From NCBI GenBank assembly GCA_947568835.1, contig OX387610.1, forward strand, positions 14,923,001 through 14,987,000: 64,000 nt of DNA. Reading direction: 5' to 3'. Position numbers and translations under genes: made by a program. Within the stretch, counting starts at the first letter, position 1, and each line of letters starts with the position of its first letter. Origin of the DNA: Protonemura montana. Lineage: Eukaryota; Arthropoda; Insecta; Plecoptera; Nemouridae. Of this stretch, positions 46,100-56,700 are shown piece after piece. Below the pieces are notes generated by a model. That model made no database searches and was not told the DNA's origin. It saw only the letters and a program-made list of their open reading frames with translations.

Positions 46100-49000
46100 A
46101 CAGAAATTTTGAAAAAGTTAGCCTTATTTTGTCCAGGGCTGGGCCAAAAATTCAGACCATCACAGATCGAAAGCCCATCACGTACTATATCATCTGTGAA
46201 AATTTCAAGGGAGTACCCCCCCTTCATTTTCTCGCAAATAAATGATAACAAAAATTTTGAAAAAGTTAGCCTTTTTTTGTCCAGGGCTGGGCCAAAAATT
46301 AAGACCATCACAGATCGGAAGCCCATCACGTACTCTATCATCGGTGAAAATTTCAAGGGAGTACCCCCCCTTCATTTTCTCGCAAATAAATGATAACAAA
46401 AATTTAGAAAAAGTTAGCCTTTTTTTGTCCAGGGCTGGGCCAAAAATTTAGACCATCACAGATCGTAAGCCCATCACGTACTCTATCATCTGTAAAAATT
46501 TCAAGGGAGTACCCCCCCTTCATTTTCTCGCAAATAAATGATAACAACAATTTTGAAAAAGTTAGCCTTTTTTGTCCAGGGCTGGGCCAAAAATTGAGAC
46601 CATCACAGATCAAAAGCTCATCTCGTACTCTATCATCTGTGAAAATTTCAAGGGAGTACCCCCCCTTCATTTTCTCGCAAATAAATGATAACAAAAATTT
46701 TGAAAAAGTTAGCCTTTTTTTGTCCAGGGCTGGGCCAAAAATTTAGACCATCACAGATCGAAAGCCCATCACGTACTCTATCATCTGTGAAAATTTCAAG
46801 GGAGTACCCCCCCTTCATTTTCTCGCAAATAAATGATAACAAAAATTTTGTAAAAGTTAGCCTTTTTTTGTCCAGGGCTGGGCCAAAAATTGAGACCATC
46901 ACAGATCGAAAGCCCATCACGTACTCTATCATCTGTGAAAATTTCAAGGGAGTACCCCCCCTTCATTTTCTCGCAAATAAATGATAACAAAAATTTTGAA
47001 AAAGTTAGCCTTTTTTTGTCCAGGGCTGGGCCAAATATTTAGACCATCATAGATCGAAAGCCCATCACGTACTCTATCATCTGTAAAAATTTCAAGGGAG
47101 TACCCCCCCTTCATTTTCGCGCAATTAAATGATAACAAAAATTTTGAAAAAGTTAGCCTGTTTTTGTCCAGGGCTGGGCCAAAAATTTAGACCATCACAG
47201 ATCGAAAGCCCATCACGTACTCTATCATCTGTGAAAATTTCAAGGGAGTACCCCCCCTTCATTTTCTCGCAAATAAATGATAACATCAATTTTGAAAAAG
47301 TTAGCCTTTTTTGTCCAGGGCTGGGCTTAAAATTGAGACCATCACAGATCAAAAGCTTATCTTGTACTCTATCATCTGTGAAAATTTCAAGGGAGTACCC
47401 TTCCTTCATTTTCTCGCAAATAAATGATAACAAAAATTTTGAAAAAGTTAGCCTTTTTTTGTCCAGGGCTGGGCCAAAAATTAAGACCATCACAGATCGA
47501 AAGCCCATCACGTACTCTATCATCTGTGAAAATTTCAAAGGAGTACCCCCCCTTCATTTTCTCGCAAATAAATGATAACAAAAATTTTGAAAAAGTTAGC
47601 CTTTTTTTGTCCAGGGCTGGGCCAAAAATTAAGACCATCACAGATCGAAAGCCCATCACGTACTCTATCATCGGTGAAAATTTCAAGGGAGTACCCCCCC
47701 TTCATTTTCTCGCAAATAAATGATAACAAAAATTTAGAAAAAGTTAGCCTTTTTTTGTCCAGGGCTGGGCCAAAAATTTAGACCATCACAGATCGTAAGC
47801 CCATCACGTACTCTATCATCTGTGAAAATTTCAAGGGAGTACCCCCCCTTCATTTTTTAGCAAATAAATGATAACAACAATTTTGAAAAAGTTAGCTTTT
47901 TTTTGTCCAGGGCTGGGCCAAAAATTTAGACCATCACAGATCAAAAGCCCATCACGTACTCTATCATCTGTAAAAATTTCAAGGGAGTACCCCCCCTTCA
48001 TTTTCGCGCAAGTAAATGAAAACCAAATTATTTTATTGTTAGCCTGTCTCGTTCAGTACATCACGTATTTTTGAAGGCTAGCGCTTATGAGTTGTGTAGG
48101 CTTATTCTCATTTCTGCCCAGGGCTGGGCCAAAAATTTAGACCATCACAGATCGAAAGCCCATCACGTACTCTATCATCTGTGAAAATTTCAAGGGAGTA
48201 CCCCCCCTTCATTTTCTCGCAAATAAATGATAACAAAAAATTTGTAAAATAAGCCTTTTTTTGTCCAGGGCTGGGCCAAAAATTCAGACCATCACAGATC
48301 AAAAGCTCATCTCGTACTCTATCATCTGTGAAAATTTCAAGGGAGTACCCCCCCTTCATTTTCTCGCAAATAAATGATAACAAAAATTTTGAAAAAGTTA
48401 GCCTTTTTTTGTCCAGGGCTGGGCCAAAAATTAAGACCATCACAGATCGAAAGCTCATCACGTACTCTATCATCGGTGAAAATTTCAAGGGAGTACCCCC
48501 CCTTCATTTTCTCGCAAATAAATGATAACAACAATTTTGAAAAAGTTAGCCTTTTTTTTTGTCCAGGGCTGGGCCAAAAATTTAGACCATCACAGATCGA
48601 AAGCCCATCACGTACTCTATCATCTGTAAAAATTTCAAGGGAGTACCCCCCCTTCATTTTCTCGCAAATAAATGATAACAAAAATTTTGAAAAAGTTAGC
48701 CTTTTTTTTTGTCCAGGGCTGGGCCAAAAATTTAGACCATCACAGATCAAAAGCCCATCACGTACTCTATCATCTGTAAAAATTTCAAGGGAGTACCCCC
48801 CCTTCATTTTCTCGCAAATAAATGATAACAACAATTTTGAAAAAGTTAGCCTTTTTTGTCCAGGGCTGGGCCAAAAATTGAGACCATCACAGATCAAAAG
48901 CTCATCTCGTACTCTATCATCTGTGAAAATTTCAAGGGAGTACCCCCCCTTCATTTTCTCGCAAATAAATGATAACAAAAATTTTGAAAAAGTTAGCCTT

Positions 49001-49975
49001 TTTTTGTCCAGGGCTGGGCCAAAAATTGAGACCATCACAGATCGAAAGCCCATCACGTACTCTATCATCTGTGAAAATTTCAAGGGAGTACCCCCCCTTC
49101 ATTTTCTCGCAAATAAATGATAACAAAAATTTTGTAAAAGTTAGCCTTTTTTTGTCCAGGGCTGGGCCAAAAATTGAGACCATCACAGATCGAAAGCCCA
49201 TCACGTACTCTATCATCTGTGAAAATTTCAAGGGAGTACCCCCCCTTCATTTTCTCGCAAATAAATGATAACAAAAATTTTGAAAAAGTTAGCCTTTTTT
49301 TGTCCAGGGCTGGGCCAAAAATTTAGACCATCATAGATCGAAAGCCCATCACGTACTCTATCATCTGTAAAAATTTCAAGGGAGTACCCCCCCTTCATTT
49401 TCGCGCAAATAAATGATAACAAAAATTTTGAAAAAGTTAGCCTGTTTTTGTCCAGGGCTGGGCCAAAAATTTAGACCATCACAGATCGAAAGCCCATCAC
49501 GTACTCTATCATCTGTGAAAATTTCAAGGGAGTACCCCCCCTTCATTTTCTCGCAAATAAATGATAACATCAATTTTGAAAAAGTTAGCCTTTTTTGTCC
49601 AGGGCTGGGCTTAAAATTGAGACCATCACAGATCAAAAGCTTATCTTGTACTCTATCATCTGTGAAAATTTCAAGGGAGTACCCTTCCTTCATTTTCTCG
49701 CAAATAAATGATAACAAAAATTTTGAAAAAGTTAGCCTTTTTTTGTCCAGGGCTGGGCCAAAAATTAAGACCATCACAGATCGAAAGCCCATCACGTACT
49801 CTATCATCTGTGAAAATTTCAAGGGAGTACCCCCCCTTCATTTTCTCGCAAATAAATGATAACAAAAATTTTGAAAAAGTTAGCCTTTTTTTGTCCAGGG
49901 CTGGGCCAAAAATTTAGACCATCACGGATCGATAGCGCATCACGTGTTTTATTATCTGTGAAATATTCAATGTAG
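46100..49975 (-). repeat. Right arrays of 148-bp units
   Basis: About 13 units at 46100-48040 and 12.6 at 48118-49975, all opposite to the left array. The block 46550-47580 recurs almost unchanged at 48834-49864 (offset 2284 bp), including shared rare variants such as AGCTTATCTTGTACTC and TACCCTTCCTTC. Confidence 0.9.
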
Positions 49976-50262
49976 TTTCTATTTGCTTTCATGTGTTATT
50001 AAGAGTGGAATATTTATGTGCTGTTCCTTTTGTACACACTTTTTTTACTGCGGTACGTTCACATAGTCTGTTAAGCAATTCCGAGCAATTCCGAGCTTTT
50101 GAAGGCGAAGGCTGAGGCTAACTTCCCACGAACCTATTCGAAGTCTACTCGGTGGCTGGCTGGAAAGCTCTGAAACTGATAAAAGATCAAGGGAACCACT
50201 TCACTTACCTGTCAGGCTGGTGCTTGTTTTTGTAGAATGTTACAACATTTTTGTAAATATTA

Positions 50263-50668
50263 GCCTTTTTTTGTCCAGGGCTTGGCCAAAAGTTAAGACT
50301 ATCACAATTAGATAGCTTGTCACGTTCTCTATCATTTGTGAAAAATTCGAGGAAGTAACCCCCTTAATGTTTGCGCAAATTAATGAAAAAAATTGTTTGT
50401 AAATGTTAGCTTTTTTGTCCAGGGCTGGACCAAAAATTAAAACTATGGCGGATTAGAGAACTATGTTCTCTATCATCTGTGAAAATTTCAATGATGTTCC
50501 TTTTCGCGTTTATGCGGTATTACCCGTATTACTATTATGGATGGAATATTTTGGTTTTGTTACTTTTGTATATACTATTTTTACTGCGGTTTGTTCACTT
50601 AGTTTGCGAAGCTATTCCGAGCAATTCCGAGCTATTGGAGGCGAAGGCTGGGGCTAACCTCCCACGAA
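50263..50668 (-). mobile_element. Older, diverged right-end fragment of the same foldback family
   Basis: Two decayed 148-bp-like units (GTCCAGGGCTTGGCCAAAAG, CCAGGGCTGGACCAAAAATT) are followed by the terminal segment ACTGCGGTTTGTTCAC, AGCTATTCCGAGCAATTCCG and TAACCTCCCACGAAC. It ends about 128 bp before the Gss start codon. Confidence 0.8.
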
Positions 50669-50796
50669 CACTTCAGCTGTGAATATAGTTGTCATTGGAT
50701 TGTAGAATAGTTTTGTAATAGTTGGCTTTAAGAGGGCTATTTGCTTACGTGAGGGGCAGTTCACATACATTTTACAGTTCACACAACCTATTCGTG
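50669..50796 (+). promoter_or_regulatory. Presumed Gss promoter / 5' UTR
   Basis: The only non-repeat sequence between the foldback remnant and the Gss ATG. No TATA box is evident. An additional upstream 5' UTR exon cannot be excluded. Confidence 0.35.
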
Positions 50797-53700
50797 ATGG
50801 CACACCCCAGTATGAACCCATGCATTCCATTGCCTCTAGAACCTGATGTATTAAAAGAAGTGGTTCAAAAAGCCAAAGATTGGGCACTTATGCACGGTAA
50901 GATTGATATTAGATATTAGCAGAGATATTAGGGTTAGTAGGGAAAGATAGTAAGAAAATTATTGAAAGGGGTAGTGAATGTGGCTTAAACGTTGACTTTG
51001 TTTCAAAACTTACTGAATTTATAGCTCCAGTAGGCTTTTAGCTCTGATTTTAGCTAAATCTATCGAACAAGTTAGCTCTAGTAACTCTCAATTGCTGAGA
51101 GGTTCTTAGTGTTTGTGATACTAAAACTCCCAGTAAAGGTTATTGCTGTGACCACAGTTGGCTGTATGATTGCTCTGATGACATTACGGAGCACCAGCAA
51201 TATTTTGGAGTGCCAGCAGGCGGTGGCTGTGTCAGTAGTAGGTCTTGGAATGCCCAGTTCCAAATTTCCAGTTCCTATGCCCTAGAGTACAACAATTGAT
51301 TGCTTATTGTCACTTGAGCATCTTACGTAAAACATAATATGACGATGTTAGTAAGTTCATTTAGAAAGTTACTGGAATGGTTGGTGAATGGATGGAGTAA
51401 GATTTGTTTACTGGCCATCTACATTCTGCAAGTCTTGAATCTCCATCTTTCTAAGGATGTTTCCGACAATACCAACACATTAAATTCTATTGACCCCTAT
51501 TCTAATTTAAATCGTACAAGTCTTAGTGCTTTTATCAAAGTGTTCAATTTCAGGTGCCTGTATGAGAAACAAAACCAAATTCACATTTGATGCACTTCAA
51601 TTCGCACCATTTATCTTGGTACCCTCGTCATTTCCTCGAAAAGAATTTGAAAAGGCTGTCGAACTTCAACCCATTCTGAATGAGCTCGTACATAAAGTCG
51701 CTTATGACTATGAATTTTTATCAGAGAGTCTAAAATCGTAAGTATGCAATCAAGAGTGTTAGCTATTCTATTCCGCTAGTCTACTAGAAGTGAACACTAC
51801 AATCCATTGCTTGAACCGGGCACAACCAACACTGAATATTTCTTTTCATTTATAGAACTATTGATGTGGACCTTTTCACCGGAGAGTTATTCAAAATCTA
51901 CGAACAGGTTCACAAAGAAGGCTTCACTCAGGTTAGATACCAGATCATCTCTTCATCCCATTCTTGTCTTTATTGTCTAATGCAAACTTACACAATCTAG
52001 GATTTAAATGGAAATTATTTGTAACAATCGCTATTCAATGTTAACCTGTCGCACATTACATCTTCACTGCAAAATGGAGACTTCCTTAAAACCACCCATT
52101 GTAGCCAACTTAAATGTTATGCTAACAACCAACACGTGCAACAATGTCGCATGAGGCAGTAAAGCTTCTTACTTTACGAGTCACCCTGCCTTGCATTTTT
52201 TGTTGTTGATATTTTATAAGGGAGACCGCTGCTGAAATCATGTGTACATGTAACGTGTGTTTAGCCGCTTTCGCTAGGGCTGGTACGCTCGGACATAATG
52301 CTGGAGTCTAATTGCCCGTGTCCGTGCGAGATGGTCAACCAAACGCCGGCTTCATATTGCTGTTGGAAGCAGGTTGAGATCAATACGATAGCGTCTGGGT
52401 TTGGTTGGCTCGGTCCCAGCTCCGGAGCAATTCACAGGTCAATTCCCATGTTCCGTTGTCAATTGTCAGACGAGTTTGCTCGCAATCTTTGCCTGAGAAT
52501 ACGTTTCATTATTTCGTGGAGAATCTTGACTGTCACATTTGATAGCAGTCGTATAGTGAAACAGATTAAATAACAAAAAGATCGATTTATGTTAGCTTAA
52601 CTTTTAAAATACTAGGTCTTTACTTATCCAAATCATGTTCTTTTGTTTTTGTTTAGTTTCTTTTGTTTCTGCTTGTCTCTTAGTACGATGCAACCATTAT
52701 CTGCTTGGTTTTGTTGCATTTTTGCTTGAATGTTGTAATGTATTTGTCCTGTGCTCTTTCATTCTGCATCTCTGCTGTCTTCTTTGCTTGCTGGTGCAGC
52801 TCAAAAGCTCGGTTTTTCTATAAAACAAACCCCCCTTACATTCACCATTGAAATAACAAACTCTAACCTAACAATATCAACTACTCATTCTTTCACATTC
52901 TAAATTTCCTCTGTATTTGGGGGGAGCGAGAAGAAATAAAGTTGGCAACTTTGTGTTGACGATTGAAAACATCACTTCTTCCTGATAACGTGATTGTTTT
53001 TTACTTTAAACCCATGTCCTACTCTAGTCCAGCCAAAGTAGCTTGCAATCGTTTCACCTTTGTAATTACATTACACCAGAATATCAACAGCTTTACACGT
53101 GGGTCATTCAATGTCAAATAGGATCACCCTTGACCTTCAGATTTAAAATTTCATGAAATTTGGCAACTGAATTTTGGCACAAATATTCATTTGTATATTG
53201 TCAACATTAAATAATTTTTTTTAGGTACATTAATGAGGAGGGTTTTTTCCAGTGGCGTTTTTTGAAAATGCAGATGTAGAAAATCAGGATAACATAGCCG
53301 TCAACCAAGTGGTACATATTATTATATATTCAAGTTGAGAATTGAATTAGCTCTCAGATGAGCTCTCCTGGAACTCTGTAGCCGTCATACAAGCCTAGAT
53401 AATGTATATAATGTGACAATGATATGCACGCGGGGGTGAAAACACCCAAACTTCAACCCCCTATAACTTTTGAATCCTTCGAGTAAAAAAAAAAAAAAAA
53501 AATGCTGTTTCTCAAACCAACATTCTGAACAAGTGTGCCAAATTTCATGAAATTCCAGTTCGGTCCCGGTCAAAATTAATTTTCAAATAGAATGACCCTA
53601 GTGTGTTTAATCATATTTCCCTACACGTTACAAACATTGGACTTTGGAGATATAACTAAAACCTCGACAGCGAATGTCTGTCTCCCTCGCAATGTTGACC

Positions 53701-56700
53701 TGTTGACCTGTTGAGGCAGTTGCTACGAGTGGACGTATTTTTGAAACTGGTTTCTGTTCCAGCAGAGTTTGAGTCTTGGCCTATTACGCTCGGACTACCT
53801 GCTACATTGCTTGGCCGGCTCTCGAATAAAGCAGGTGGAAATAAACACGATCGCGTCTAGCTTTGCCGGAATTATCGTTTACCTTAGCAGTTTGCATAGG
53901 TACGGACGTGGCGCGTTGAAACGGGGACATCTTAAATACACACTTAAAAACTCGTCGATTAAAAAATGCATTGACACTGGTTCTGCACTTAAATTGCATC
54001 CTTAAACGGCACATTATTATAATATCACAGTAGATATGCTAACAGTAAATGAATATATAACTTAATAGTTTTTTAAATTATTTTTGTTTTGTTTTGAATG
54101 AGTCAGTAGTGATTTTGTGCGTGCTATACCTCCGAGGAAGTTTTGTCTGTGTTCCTTTTTTATTATTATTCTTATTCGTCCTTTGCATGTCCTTGTTCTT
54201 CGTCTGTTGGATTGGATGCAGTACTTACTAGTCAAGATTTCTATTATTTTTTTCTTCGATTCCCGCACGATTATTATTTTTTTCTTGTATTATCCTGTTA
54301 GTGCATTGAATGTCCATCATATCGTGTAGTGCATGCCAATTTTAACAAACATTATTCATGTTTTATGGTTTGCATTTTTAATTTTCAACAAAAATTCTCA
54401 TAAAATTCCTGACGATCTTAAACATACATGATACGAAAATACTTATTTAATTATTAGGTTACAAGATTCAAGAAGTTAGAATGTAGGTAAATTAAATGAT
54501 ATTTCTTTGAACGAGGTACTTAATTCTGTCTGACTGCTTTCAGGTATGTTTTGCAAGAACTTGGACATGGAGATCTTCTTGCCAACGTGAGTAACTTTCT
54601 ATTGTGTCTTTAATTATGCCAACTGTATTTTTGTCCAGTATCTCCCATTTATTTTGATTGTATTTTCAGATTCCAGAAAACAACGCTCTGAGTGGTTTGT
54701 GTGGGGGAATGATCGAAGCCTGGGGTCTCTACGGAAATCCTAAGTAAGATTGGCTTTTTCAAGTGTTAATCAATTTGTATTTCTCTGCATGTCACACTTT
54801 TCATAAAACATAAGAATTGTGAACTAAAAATTAAATGAATTTAGTAAAACTGGCTAAACACATGCTTAGTCAAGAGCTTAATTTATGAAACCATTTTATT
54901 TATTTATTTTATTTTTTTTTTTTCCACAACTTTGACATGCGTTTCATTCAGTAAAAAATGCTATCGATTTTTGCTAGATTGTATATTATTTAGTTTAGCC
55001 CTCATTTCTTTGGAGCTATTTACTAGTGGTATAACCGCTTAAATAAGAATAAATAAGAAGGTGGCTCATGACTTGGAGACTGTGACTTCTTTTTTTAGGG
55101 CCGTAATACTTTTCATCATCGAAGACGTCACTTACAACATCTGTGACCAAAGATTCCACGAGTTCGAAATCCGAAAACTTCGACCGGACATAAAAGTACT
55201 TCGTCGGACGTTGACTCAGATGGGACAGAAAGCGTCACTGCGAGAAGACAAAGCACTTATTGTGTAAGTCCTTATTACGACATCAAGTCCTTTTAATAAT
55301 TTGCTACGTTCCTCTCAAATTAAAATCAATATCAGAAGTTGATTGATTTGTGGTCATAACGACGCATTGCTTTGTCAGCTGGCCCTGCGGTCTAATGAAA
55401 GCGATATACGAGTACATGGTTATAACTTATACTTTACCAAAGTTAGAAGGGAGGAGGGGAAACCCGGTGCCGGTACGTAGCCTACTCCTGTTGAAGACCA
55501 AGGGGACCACCGGCTTAACGTCCCTTCCGAAGGACGGTACAACGTGAACAACAGGATTCCTCCACAAATCCATGCTGTCGAGAGGTTGATAAGCAAGGCG
55601 AGTGAAGTTGCTGTACTAACTTTCATCCCTCCAACCTCTCTCCCGAAAAGAACTGGTCATGTGTATGATGGTCACCCATCCAATACCTGACCCAGCACAG
55701 TGTTGCTTAACTTTCATCCCTTCAACCTCTCTCCCAAACAGAACTGGTCATGTGAACAACGCGAACAACAGGATTCCTCCACAAATCCATGCTGTCGAGA
55801 GGTTGATAAGCAAGGCGAGTGAAGTTGCTGTACTAACTTTCATCCCTCCAACCTCTCTCCCGAACAGAACTGGTCATGTGTATGATGGTCACCCATCCGA
55901 TACCTGACCCAGCGCAGTGTTGCTTAACTTTCATCCCTCCAACCTCTCTCCCGAACAGAACTGGTCATGTGTATGATGGTCACCCATCCAATACCTGACC
56001 CAGCACAGTGTTGCTTAACTTTCATCCCTTCAACCTCTCTCCCAAACAGAACTGGTCATGTGTATGATGGTCACCCATCCAATACCTGACCCAGCGCAGT
56101 GTTGCTTAACTTTCATCCCTCCAACCTCTCTCCCAAACAGAACTGGTCATGTGTATGATGGTCACCCATCCAATACCTGACCCAGCGTGGTGTTGCTTAA
56201 CGTTCATCCCCCCAACCTCTCTCCCAAACAGAACTGGTCATGTGTATGATGGTCACCCATCCAATACCTGACTCAGCGCAGTGTTGCTTAACTTTCATCC
56301 CTCCAACCTCTCTCCCAAACAGAACTGGTCATGTAGATGATGGTTACCCATCCAATACCTGACCCAGCGCTATGAACATAGGTTTTCTCACTAGAACCTG
56401 CGTTAGGAAATTAGAAATTATATTATCTGCCTGATAATTATTAATTATTCTACTGCCAATGTTATACAAACTTGCCGATCAGCTTGAAGGGTAAAGAGAG
56501 ACCCAGCGTACCTGGCCAGCTAGTCCAGCTAGTACAGCTAGTACAGCTAGTCTAGCTAGTACAGCTAGTACAGCTAGTACAGCCAGTACAGCCAGTACAG
56601 CCAGTACAGCTAGTACAGCTAGTACAGCTAGTACAGCTAGTACAGCTAGTACAGCTAGTACAGCACCGACAACTTGATCTGCTCTTGCAGCGATGGTGAG

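Larger units (their letters stand above)
44901..50133. mobile_element. 5.2-kb foldback element built of 148-bp repeats
   Basis: The ends GTTCGTGGGAAGTTAGCCTC (44901) and its complement (ending 50133) begin about 160-bp unique terminal segments that match over their length. Inside are about 32 copies of a 148-bp unit (CAGGGCTGGGCCAAAAATT, GAAAATTTCAAGGGAGTACC, TTCATTTTCTCGCAAATAAA). About 6.6 lie on the left in one orientation and about 25 on the right in the other. A spacer of about 65 bp (CGCTAGCCTTCAAAAATACG) occurs at 46036-46100 and, inverted, at about 48050-48118. No protein gene was found; ORFs up to 248 codons come from the repeats. No target duplication was recognised. Confidence 0.85.

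Noticed and set aside
45175-49917. Many ORFs up to 248 codons
   Set aside because: Read-through of the 148-bp repeat on both strands with one-base indels; opposite strands are equally open, so not a gene.
51339-51590. 83-codon ORF in Gss intron 1
   Set aside because: Runs into exon 2 in a different frame from the GS protein; no domain content.
52265-52437. Exon 4a as a dead exon or pseudogene fragment
   Set aside because: Intact splice sites, identical phases, open frame and conserved active-site residues argue against decay; kept as an alternative exon.
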